DNA of 37,970 nt, taken from assembly GCA_009700145.1 (NCBI GenBank), contig WLMQ01000003.1, forward strand, positions 1 to 37,970, read 5' to 3'. Numbering within the stretch: position 1 is the first letter of the stretch; each line of letters opens with the position of its first letter. Under the pieces are notes generated by a model. That model was not told where the DNA came from. It did not search any database and saw only the letters and a program-made list of their open reading frames with translations. Positions 30,247-37,970 of this stretch are shown here, piece after piece. The position numbers and the translations under genes are program-made. This stretch comes from Actinomycetota bacterium (GTDB taxonomy: Bacteria > Actinomycetota > Acidimicrobiia > Acidimicrobiales > Ilumatobacteraceae).

Positions 30247-31277
30247 GAGGCTGCTCCGGTGTTGCTAGTCGAATCGAGAATGGCGAAAGGAAGTTTCATA
30301 TCGGGGTCGGTCGCACGAATCTCGATTCGAACTCGTGCACCAACAACGAGAGCATCAAGATCGGTATCGGCAGAGTTCATGATCATGCGCACCTTGTTGT
30401 TGCCAGGTTTGCCTGCATGAGAGACCGATGGATCAATATCAACGAGTAAAACGGGAAGCGGATAATCAAAACTGGGAACCTGCGGATAATGCGCAATCAC
30501 AAAACTGTGAATGGTGCCCGTTAGCGGCATCTCAACTTTGTCCCATTTCAATGAATGACATGTAGGGCACATTGGGCCGGTAGGAAAGCGCACTTCTCCG
30601 CAATCTGCACAGGCTTGCGCATATAAGATGCCGTCGTTAACCCCATCAAAATACCACTGGTTGTCGTGGGTTGTTGCGGGGCGTGGACGCAGCGCTTTGG
30701 CTTTGGTGGCTGGAGCTTTGGCTTTAGGTTGAAAACGGAAAATGCGAAAAAGCATTGAACCGACGAGTTCATTTTGTGCGTCGTAGTAATCCTGGCGGGT
30801 GCTGACGAAATGCCCGGTTCCAAGGCCCGTAGTTTTTTCATCACTAATTGAATCAATCACCGTGCGCATCGTGAGTTGATCTCCGGGGCGAAGGTAACGG
30901 ACATAAGTCTGCTCGCTGTTAGTGCCAACAACGCTGGTGAAACCACGCGAGAACAACAGTTGATTCATTTTTTCGTACGGCCCGTCGCCAGAGCGTGTTG
31001 GTCCGTCAATGCCGTTCATGACCCACGCTTGCAACATCGTGGGAGGCGCAACGATGCCACCGTGAATTGATTTGTTTGCTACATCGACATTTGTATAAAC
31101 AGGGTTTTTGTCGCCAACAGCCTCGACGAGATGCCGAATCATTGGGGCGTTGATTTCATCAGGTGCTGGAGTTGGCGCGCCGATTTCAAGACCAACATAG
31201 GTTTGTAGTTCGCTAAAGAATGCAGCCTTAGCTTCGGGAGTTGCGTCAACGATGATGTCAGAAGTTGTGTTACTCAT
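30243..31277 (-). CDS. chsH2: MaoC-like/DUF35 (OB-fold) fusion, ChsH2-like
   Basis: N-terminal hotdog (IGAPTPAPDEINAPMIRHLVEAVGDKNPVYTN) plus C-terminal zinc ribbon CADCGEVRFPTGPMCPTCHS and OB-fold. Confidence 0.84.
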   Translation of the reverse strand: MSNTTSDIIVDATPEAKAAFFSELQTYVGLEIGAPTPAPDEINAPMIRHLVEAVGDKNPVYTNVDVANKSIHGGIVAPPTMLQAWVMNGIDGPTRSGDGPYEKMNQLLFSRGFTSVVGTNSEQTYVRYLRPGDQLTMRTVIDSISDEKTTGLGTGHFVSTRQDYYDAQNELVGSMLFRIFRFQPKAKAPATKAKALRPRPATTHDNQWYFDGVNDGILYAQACADCGEVRFPTGPMCPTCHSLKWDKVEMPLTGTIHSFVIAHYPQVPSFDYPLPVLLVDIDPSVSHAGKPGNNKVRMIMNSADTDLDALVVGARVRIEIRATDPDMKLPFAILDSTSNTGAAS

Positions 31278-31289
31278 GTTGATTCTCTT

Positions 31290-32504
31290 TCATCCAACTT
31301 TGTTCGACAAACGCCACGGCATGTCTTTATCAAGTTGAGGTTCGCGAGGTAAGCCAAGACCCCGCTCGGCAATGATGTTGTGTTGAATTTCGTCGGTGCC
31401 GCCACCGATACGAATGGCAAATTGACTGAGTAGATGTTGACCCCATTGGTTGTCTTCGGGGGCGTCATCGGCCCAAAGCATTGCGCTGGCTCCAAGAATT
31501 GCGGTGGCAAGTTCGGCAGTGAGGCGCCAATGATTGGCGTACGCCAATTTGAGCGTGAGGGCCTCGGGTCCGGGCATGCGCATTTGACTCATCGCTGTGC
31601 GCATGCGGAAACCCATGTAGCGCAGTGTCTCGGCGCGAGCATGTGCTTGAGCGAGTCCTTGACGAATATTGAGATCGCCAGATAGTCCGCGTTGTTGCGC
31701 AATTTGAATCAATTGATCAACTGACCACGTTCCGCCTGAACCGATATGGCTGCGTTCATTCATCAACGTGGTCTGTGCGCCCTTCCAACCACCATTGATT
31801 TCACCGATGATGTTCGTGTGTGGAATACGTACATCAGTGAGGAAGGTTTCATTGAAGTGCTGCACGCCAGTGATCTGGGTGATGGGGCGAACATCAATAC
31901 CTGGTGACTTCATGTCCAAAATGAAGTAGGTGATGCCAGCATGCTTGGACAATTCAACATCGGTGCGTGCGAGCAAAATTGCATAATCGGCAAACTGGCC
32001 AAAGCTGGTCCACACCTTCTGTCCGTTGATAATCCAGTCATCGCCGTCGCGCGCGGCGCGAGTTCCGAGTGACGCAAGGTCGCTGCCCGAACCAGGTTCG
32101 CTGAAAAGCTGGCACCAGACTTCTTCGCCCTTCAAGATGGGGGCGAGGTGATGTTGTTGTTGTTTGGGGGTTCCGTGGGCGATGAGCGTTGGACCGACCA
32201 TGCCAATCGAAACTGCAAAGGCACCGGTTGCGACATCAAACTGCGACATTTCTTCGGCGAATATGGCTGACTGAATGGCACTTGCGCCTCGACCGCCGTA
32301 CTGCTTGGGCCAGGTGATTCCGGCCCAGTTGTTGTCATACAACACGCGCTGCCAATCGCGGCACTCTTGCATGTGGCCAGCGAGGTCGCGAGTGTGATCG
32401 GCAGATTTACCTTCATGCGAATCGCGTCGGTGGGCATGCGTCTTGAGCCAAGCGTGGGCCTCGGCTCGAAAAGCGGCTTCTTCTGGCGTGTCCCCAATAT
32501 GCAT
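31290..32504 (-). CDS. Acyl-CoA dehydrogenase (FadE29/ChsE2-like)
   Basis: GITWPKQYGGRGASAIQSAIFAEEMSQ, WCQLFSEPGSGSDLASLGTRA, GGTDEIQHNIIAERGLGLPREP. Confidence 0.88.
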   Translation of the reverse strand: MHIGDTPEEAAFRAEAHAWLKTHAHRRDSHEGKSADHTRDLAGHMQECRDWQRVLYDNNWAGITWPKQYGGRGASAIQSAIFAEEMSQFDVATGAFAVSIGMVGPTLIAHGTPKQQQHHLAPILKGEEVWCQLFSEPGSGSDLASLGTRAARDGDDWIINGQKVWTSFGQFADYAILLARTDVELSKHAGITYFILDMKSPGIDVRPITQITGVQHFNETFLTDVRIPHTNIIGEINGGWKGAQTTLMNERSHIGSGGTWSVDQLIQIAQQRGLSGDLNIRQGLAQAHARAETLRYMGFRMRTAMSQMRMPGPEALTLKLAYANHWRLTAELATAILGASAMLWADDAPEDNQWGQHLLSQFAIRIGGGTDEIQHNIIAERGLGLPREPQLDKDMPWRLSNKVG

Positions 32505-32551
32505 GAAAGCGATGATCCCCGTGGCAAAGAGGCAGGCGACGAGCGTCTGCT

Positions 32552-32576
32552 GGTTTCTGACAGTCTGTCAGAAACC
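32552..32576. promoter_or_regulatory. Candidate operator, site B (25-bp perfect palindrome)
   Basis: GGTTTCTGACAG-T-CTGTCAGAAACC: perfect 12-bp arms around one central base, 47 nt upstream of the FadE29-like start. Confidence 0.88.
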
Positions 32577-32641
32577 GACCCAATCCCACCTAACTGCGCT
32601 CACGATCTAGAAGTCACAGTTGAGATGTGCCGCGACCGCAG

Positions 32642-33541
32642 TTAATCCCGCCACTTGGCTGGACCGGAGTAGAACCTCAAGTCGTCGCGGCTGTAGGTCA
32701 TGGCGATTGACCCCTCAGCATCGGTGACTTCAGACCAGTGATCGCGAAGCCCCTCGAGGGTTGCGTCTGGTCCACCTGACCATCCTGGAATTCCAGTCGT
32801 CGAAATCATGGCAGTCCGACCGGCACCGGTCGTAAATATCTGTCCAGAACAGGGAACGTCGTCGTGGACAAGCCAGGCTGCCGCGGGGGAACACATCTGG
32901 GGAGCGAAGTTGTCTTCCATCCACTTGCGAGTGTCTTCGTTGGGATTGAGGGCGGCTGATCGGGTGTAGCCGATGGGCATCAGCACATTGACCTTGATGC
33001 CATCGGGGGCGCCTTCAAGAGCGAGCGATCTGGCCAAGCCGATTAAGCCAGCCTTGGCCATCGAATATGCCGGCATACCAAGCGAGCCGATTGCGGCACT
33101 CGACGAGGTCATCAAAATACGACCATATTGTTGCTGGCGAAAATGGGACCAAGCAGCCCGTGACATGTTGTACGAACCGACTAGATGGGTTGAAATGATG
33201 GTCGCTACTTGATGATCGGTCGTTTGTTCAATGGTCCCGGTTGGTCCGCCCCGACCAGCGTTGTTCAGAACGATATGCAAGGCACCAAATTCGCTGAGCG
33301 CAGTCTGAATAATGTCTTGTGCCGCTTCGGGATCAGCAACAGAGTGGGTGTTAGCGATCGCGATACCGCCGGCGCGCACGATGTCGTTGGCAGTGGTGGT
33401 GGCATGTTCGGCTGACGAGTCGTTGACAACAAGTTTGGCGCCACGTGATGCAAGGAAAAGTGCATGTTCTCGTCCGAGTCCGCGACCTGATCCAGTCACG
33501 ATGGCGACCTTTTCGTCAAAGCGAATGAGCGATTCAGTCAT
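32642..33541 (-). CDS. SDR-family oxidoreductase (3-hydroxyacyl-CoA dehydrogenase-like)
   Basis: KVAIVTGSGRGLGREHALFLASRGAKLVVND, LNNAGRGG, YSMAKAGLIGLARSLALEG. Confidence 0.9.
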   Translation of the reverse strand: MTESLIRFDEKVAIVTGSGRGLGREHALFLASRGAKLVVNDSSAEHATTTANDIVRAGGIAIANTHSVADPEAAQDIIQTALSEFGALHIVLNNAGRGGPTGTIEQTTDHQVATIISTHLVGSYNMSRAAWSHFRQQQYGRILMTSSSAAIGSLGMPAYSMAKAGLIGLARSLALEGAPDGIKVNVLMPIGYTRSAALNPNEDTRKWMEDNFAPQMCSPAAAWLVHDDVPCSGQIFTTGAGRTAMISTTGIPGWSGGPDATLEGLRDHWSEVTDAEGSIAMTYSRDDLRFYSGPAKWRD

Positions 33542-33564
33542 GAGCCCACCGTACAGTGCTCATT

Positions 33565-34434
33565 ATGAGTAATTCAGTAGCGGACGCTCGCTCACAAGTT
33601 GTGCCAAGGACCGTGCCAAGAACCGTCATGGTGACTGGTGCGAGCCGCGGAATCGGTCGGGCGATCGCCTTGTCATTGGCCGAGCAAGGACATTCGTTGA
33701 TTTTGACCGCCCGTTCAGTTGATGGTGGTGCCAAGTTCTCTGGGACGTCACTGAACGATCCTTTGGCGGGAGTGGAATTATCAGGGTCGGTTGCTGACGT
33801 CGCCAAAAATTGTCAAGCATTGGGTGCGCGGGCAATTGCTATCGCGATGGATCTCACTGACGAATCGAGTGTGGTTCGCGCGGCTCAAACAGCGCTTGCA
33901 GAATTTGGTGTTGTTGACACTCTGATTTCGAATGCGATCTATCAGGGGCCAGGCGTGAATGACTGGTTGCAAGATCTTCCGATTGAGAATTTGCGCAAGG
34001 TCATTGAAGGAGACGCGATTGCTCCGATGATTTTGTTGAAGTCGTTTCTTCCCGGAATGCTGGGTAGTCAGCAAGGAGTGTTCGTACACCTCACTTCGGG
34101 TGCCGCTTCGCTCGTGCCTAAAAAGCCGGCAGGTGAAGGTGGATGGGGAGTTGCTTACGCAATGGCCAAAGGTGCCGCTCATCGAATTGCTGGTGTGGTG
34201 CACGCTGAGTATTCATCGCAAGGATTGCGGGCATACAGTCTGAATCCTGGCCACGTGACGACTGAAGTGATGGCGTTGCGTGCTCAGCGTGAAGGCCGCG
34301 AGGTGACGGGCCATCAACCTGATGATGTTGCGACTGCAACAAGATGGCTTATTGAAGGAAGCGATGAAGCAGTTGCGCTTTCAGGTCAAGAAGTCGTTTC
34401 ACGAGATGTGATTCAGCGACTACGTAATTCGTGA
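33565..34434 (+). CDS. SDR-family oxidoreductase
   Basis: TVMVTGASRGIGRAIALSLAEQGHSLILTAR, VDTLISNAIYQGPG, YAMAKGAAHRIAGVVHAEY. Confidence 0.9.
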   Translation: MSNSVADARSQVVPRTVPRTVMVTGASRGIGRAIALSLAEQGHSLILTARSVDGGAKFSGTSLNDPLAGVELSGSVADVAKNCQALGARAIAIAMDLTDESSVVRAAQTALAEFGVVDTLISNAIYQGPGVNDWLQDLPIENLRKVIEGDAIAPMILLKSFLPGMLGSQQGVFVHLTSGAASLVPKKPAGEGGWGVAYAMAKGAAHRIAGVVHAEYSSQGLRAYSLNPGHVTTEVMALRAQREGREVTGHQPDDVATATRWLIEGSDEAVALSGQEVVSRDVIQRLRNS

Positions 34435-35441
34435 ATTGCTGTCTTAAGTAATTGATCATTTGATTCGTCAGGCGGTGCAGCCACGAGAATTCCGTCGGCT
34501 AGATCGTTGAACCACTGTGTTGCGACATCAGGTAATTGTGTAAAAGTTGCTTGTGGTACGAGTGTGTCGAGTACTTCATCGGTGACGAGAGTCGATAGAT
34601 CATTCCATCGTTGTTCACGGATGAGGGCCCGCAATTGCGGTGCTAGTTCACTCCAGCCAAACAATTCAAGTGTTCGTTCGTATGCAGGTGTTGAATAGAG
34701 GAAGGCCAAAAGTCGCCGATTGTGCTCTCGTCGTTCATCGAGGTCACCTTGAGTTTCGCCAAGTATCCATTGAGTTCCGACAACAAGTTCAATTTCTGAA
34801 ACACCGCGACCAGATGCATTGGCCCCAACTTGTAATCCAGGACGGCATAACTCGCGCAAATACCGCGGATGACTATTGGTTGGATGCGTGACAAAGCCGT
34901 CAGCAATTTGCCCAGCGAGTTCAACCAATTTTTTGTTAACTCCACCCATCCAAATATTCGGTCGCTCAATGTGATCAGGCAGCGGGTCGGGTGTGAAATT
35001 AGGTGTGAGCAAATTCAATGTGTAGTGCTCGCTGTGGTAATCGAGTTTCTCAAGTCCATCGAAAGCGCGCCAGCATGCGCGAACCGCTCCGATGTGATCA
35101 CGTAGGCGACCAGTCGGGTCATCAAACTTCGCACCAAATCGCCGTTCAATGTGTGGGCGAATTTGGGTTCCGAGACCAAGTTGAAAGCGTCCGTTAGATA
35201 GCGCTGCTAAATCCCATGCCGAATAGGCAATTGCCATTGGGCTTCGCACGAGGGCAAGTGCGACTGAAGTGCGAACAGTCAAAGTTGTCGTGGCCTGAAG
35301 CGCAGCCATTGACGCCAAAAACGGGTCATGAATTGTTTCGGCGATATGTAGACCGTCGTAGCCAAGCCGCTCAATACGTTGCGCATGCGCAGCAATATCG
35401 CGAATGGGTAGACGCGGATCCATGCCCGCATAGACGCGCAT
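34413..35441 (-). CDS. LLM-class (putative F420-dependent) oxidoreductase
   Basis: MRVYAGMDPRLPIRDIAAHAQRIERLGYDGLHIAETIHDPF, RSPMAIAYSAWDLAALSNGRFQLGLGTQIRPH, NIWMGGVNKKLVELAGQIADGFVTHP. Confidence 0.88.
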   Translation of the reverse strand: MRVYAGMDPRLPIRDIAAHAQRIERLGYDGLHIAETIHDPFLASMAALQATTTLTVRTSVALALVRSPMAIAYSAWDLAALSNGRFQLGLGTQIRPHIERRFGAKFDDPTGRLRDHIGAVRACWRAFDGLEKLDYHSEHYTLNLLTPNFTPDPLPDHIERPNIWMGGVNKKLVELAGQIADGFVTHPTNSHPRYLRELCRPGLQVGANASGRGVSEIELVVGTQWILGETQGDLDERREHNRRLLAFLYSTPAYERTLELFGWSELAPQLRALIREQRWNDLSTLVTDEVLDTLVPQATFTQLPDVATQWFNDLADGILVAAPPDESNDQLLKTAIHELRSR

Positions 35442-36205
35442 TACGAATTGCCTCGTACTTGTTGAGAGCGAATCTTTGCCCACTCGCGGGCGCGTTGATT
35501 TTCTAGAGCGTATGCAGCGTCGCTGTCTCCGAGTCGTGCGACTTCGTCGTAGAGAGAACGAATTGCAGTGACTGCTCCGGCATGGTTATTGGCAATTGAT
35601 TCCGCGATTTCTAACGCCCGCGACAATAGATAATCGTGTGCCACAACTTCGGTCACGAGTCCCCAATCAAGTGCGGTGTGCGCATCAATCATTTCTGCAG
35701 TAAGACTCATTCGTCGTGCGCGACCAGTACCGATCAACTGTGGAAGTTTTATGGTGAGGCCCCAACCTGGCACCATGCCAACTTTTGCATGAGTGTCGGC
35801 GAAGCGCGCCTTGTCTGAGGCGATTAAGAAATCGCAGGCCAACGCAATCTCGAACCCGCCAGTGATTGCTGCTCCATTGATTGCGCCAACAATTGGAACT
35901 TGCGTCGGTGGGAGAGCGCCCCAATATCCGGGATGCGGGTTCTCACCTTTTTTCTCACCGCCCGAAACATCGCGAAGATCGAATCCAGCACAAAATGCTG
36001 GGTCGGCGCCAGTCAAAACAATGGCGCGCATGTTTGGTTCAAGGTCACATTGCGAGACGGCGGCAGGAAGAGCGGCCGAGAGTTCGGCGTTGAGGGCGTT
36101 ACGCGATTCGGGACGATTGAGAGTGATGATGCCGATCTTGCCAGTGGCTATTTCACGGATGTCGACTCGAACAATTGCTTCTCTCATGCCGTCAAGTTCA
36201 CTCAT
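35441..36205 (-). CDS. Enoyl-CoA hydratase/isomerase family protein
   Basis: IGIITLNRPESRNALNAELSAAL, AIVLTGADPAFCAGFDLRDVSG, GAINGAAITGGFEIALACDFLIAS. The track start (36322) would run through the candidate operator; 36205 or 36187 preferred. Confidence 0.9.
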   Translation of the reverse strand: MSELDGMREAIVRVDIREIATGKIGIITLNRPESRNALNAELSAALPAAVSQCDLEPNMRAIVLTGADPAFCAGFDLRDVSGGEKKGENPHPGYWGALPPTQVPIVGAINGAAITGGFEIALACDFLIASDKARFADTHAKVGMVPGWGLTIKLPQLIGTGRARRMSLTAEMIDAHTALDWGLVTEVVAHDYLLSRALEIAESIANNHAGAVTAIRSLYDEVARLGDSDAAYALENQRAREWAKIRSQQVRGNS

Positions 36206-36207
36206 CA

Positions 36208-36227
36208 TCTGACAGAGTGTCAGAAAC
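36208..36227. promoter_or_regulatory. Candidate operator, site C (between divergent genes)
   Basis: TCTGACAGAGTGTCAGAAAC; reverse complement GTTTCTGACACTCTGTCAGA differs from site A at one position of 20. Confidence 0.83.
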
Positions 36228-36238
36228 GGAGGGTGATG

Positions 36239-37138
36239 ATGAAGTTCTGGTGTGCAACGGCATTTATGAAGACGAAACAACTGGTGCATATTGCTCAGTT
36301 GCTCGATGAAGCCGGGTATCACGGGCTAATGGTGAGCGATCACCTGGTGTACCCAAAGAATCTGCAGTCGAAGTATCCGTATTCTCCACATCCCGATGGT
36401 CGACCAATCTGGGAACCAGAAACTGCTTGGCCCGACCCGTGGGTGTTAATTGGCGCAATGACCAGCGTGACGAAGCAATTGAACTTCACGACCAATATCT
36501 ATGTGGCGGGACATCGTCCGTTGTTGCAACTTGCTAAAGAAATTGCGACTGCATCGGTTTTGTCAGATGGCCGTGTGGCTTTAGGTGCTGGTGCTGGCTG
36601 GATGAAGGAAGAATTTGACCTACAAGGTCAAGACTTCTCGAATCGCGGTAAGCGACTGACTGAAATGGTTGAGGCACTGCGCGCCATGTGGGGTGGTGGT
36701 TGGGTTGAGTTCCACGGCGAGTACTACGACATTCCGGCGATCACGATGGAACCATCGCCTCCTTCGAGAATTCCGATCTACATCGGAGGGCATACCGATG
36801 CAGCGCTCAAGCGTGCAGCAAAAGTTGGTGATGGTTGGATTGGTAATGCGTACCCCGTTGAGGAAGCACAAGTACACATCGCCAAGCTCAAGGGTTACCT
36901 GCGCGAGTACGGACGTGAAAACGACAACTTCGAAATCATTTGTGGTTTATATGCGATGCCGACTGCTGATTTGTATAAGCGCGCCGAAGAAGAAATGGGC
37001 ATGACCGGAACTCTGTGTATGCCATGGGCGCTTGGAAATCCATCGGCAGGCGATCACGCTGGCCTTGCCGACATGGCTGCGGCCTATAAGCCGTTTATTG
37101 ATGACTTTGCAACAAACGTTGTACAGAAGTGTCAATGA
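36239..37138 (+). CDS. LLM-class (putative F420-dependent) oxidoreductase
   Basis: MKFWCATAFMKTKQLVHIAQLLDEAGYHGLMVSDHLVYP, LATASVLSDGRVALGAGAGWMKEEF-type core, PIYIGGHTDAALKRAAKVGDGWIGN; SD GGAGGG before the ATG. Track start (35900) is over-extended. Confidence 0.9.
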   Translation: MKFWCATAFMKTKQLVHIAQLLDEAGYHGLMVSDHLVYPKNLQSKYPYSPHPDGRPIWEPETAWPDPWVLIGAMTSVTKQLNFTTNIYVAGHRPLLQLAKEIATASVLSDGRVALGAGAGWMKEEFDLQGQDFSNRGKRLTEMVEALRAMWGGGWVEFHGEYYDIPAITMEPSPPSRIPIYIGGHTDAALKRAAKVGDGWIGNAYPVEEAQVHIAKLKGYLREYGRENDNFEIICGLYAMPTADLYKRAEEEMGMTGTLCMPWALGNPSAGDHAGLADMAAAYKPFIDDFATNVVQKCQ

Positions 37139-37156
37139 TTGACTCGCCAACAGTTT

Positions 37157-37970
37157 TTAGCCGGGCCAAATGATTGATTGCATTTCGGTGTAGCAAAGCA
37201 TTCCGAAGTCGCCACCATCACGGCCGACACCGCTCATCTTGAAACCACCAAATGGTGCTTCATGATTTCGTTGGGCGGAGTTGATGCCAACGTTGCCGCT
37301 TCTCAGCTGTCGAGCGATCTTGTAAGCACGCTCAGAGTCTTGTGAGAACACGTAGTCGTACAAGCCGAATTCGGTGTTGTTGGCAATTGCAACGCCTTCT
37401 TCTTCATCGTCGAACGGAACAACGACGACAACTGGTCCGAAGATTTCTTCTTGTACGGGTGTCATCGTTGACGTGCAACCGGCAATCAACGTTGGTGCAA
37501 CGTAGAAGCCGCGTTCCATGTGTGAGGGGCGACGACCATCAACGATGATTTCAGCGCCCTCATCAGCGCCGGCTTGGATATAACTTTCGATGCGGCCGCG
37601 TTGAGCCGCTGAAATAACGGGACCGACCAACGTGTCCATCGCAGTTGGGTCGCCAACTTTCAAGTTGGGAGCAACGTTGGCGAGAGCAGCAACAAGTTCG
37701 TCGTAACGACTGCGATGAACAATGGCTCGTGTTGGCGCTGTGCAGATTTGTCCACTGTGAAAGGCCCACACGCTTTGAATCGCGCCAACTGCTTTGGCGA
37801 TGTCGGCATCGTGCAGAACAAGGCCAGCACCCTTGCCGCCAAGTTCAAGCAATTGACGCTTCATTGTTGCGGCGCCGGCTTCCATAATGCGCACGCCGAC
37901 ACCAGTTGAACCAGTGAATGACACCATGTCAACATTGCGACTTGTTGTGAGTGCTGCCGCAGGAGCCGGG
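37157..37970 (-). CDS. Aldehyde dehydrogenase family protein, C-terminal part (truncated by window)
   Basis: Frame stays open to the window edge (PAPAAALTTSRNVDMVSFTGSTGVGVRIMEAG), KRQLLELGGKGAGLVLHDAD, FHSGQICTAPTRAIVHRS, PVQEEIFGPVVVVVPFDDEEEGV. Confidence 0.95.
   Translation of the reverse strand, partial: PAPAAALTTSRNVDMVSFTGSTGVGVRIMEAGAATMKRQLLELGGKGAGLVLHDADIAKAVGAIQSVWAFHSGQICTAPTRAIVHRSRYDELVAALANVAPNLKVGDPTAMDTLVGPVISAAQRGRIESYIQAGADEGAEIIVDGRRPSHMERGFYVAPTLIAGCTSTMTPVQEEIFGPVVVVVPFDDEEEGVAIANNTEFGLYDYVFSQDSERAYKIARQLRSGNVGINSAQRNHEAPFGGFKMSGVGRDGGDFGMLCYTEMQSIIWPG

Overview
The window looks like a compact actinobacterial chromosome segment, possibly Acidimicrobiia; this is inferred from gene content and was not tested. 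It starts in the 3' end of ahcY and ends inside an aldehyde dehydrogenase gene. The first ~23 kb is mostly core genes: a YczE-like membrane protein, a large DUF6777-like repeat lipoprotein, an IclR regulator, comF, a HAD hydrolase, secA, prfB, ftsEX, a crotonase, glbO, purU, a SpoU methyltransferase, menB, a DUF4389 protein, an L,D-transpeptidase lipoprotein, a MIP channel, an M20 hydrolase, folB, folK, a folP-like gene, gpgS and a RibD-like reductase. From ~23.8 kb onward is a catabolic region. Its core is an operon resembling the mycobacterial igr/cholesterol side-chain locus (fadE29-chsH2-fadE28-chsH1-ltp2-cyp125-fadA5), flanked by SDRs, acyl-CoA dehydrogenases, a crotonase, two LLM/F420-type oxidoreductases and an aldehyde dehydrogenase. 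The main findings are: (1) three near-identical palindromes (GTTTCTGACA-S-TCYGTCAGA) at three promoters of this region, which suggests one local regulon whose regulator is outside the window; (2) a strong intrinsic-terminator hairpin inside the first codons of the yczE-like ORF, directly after a TAATG overlap with ahcY; (3) a lipoprotein with about ten Cys-bracketed Trp-rich modules. No tRNA, rRNA, CRISPR array or mobile element was recognised.
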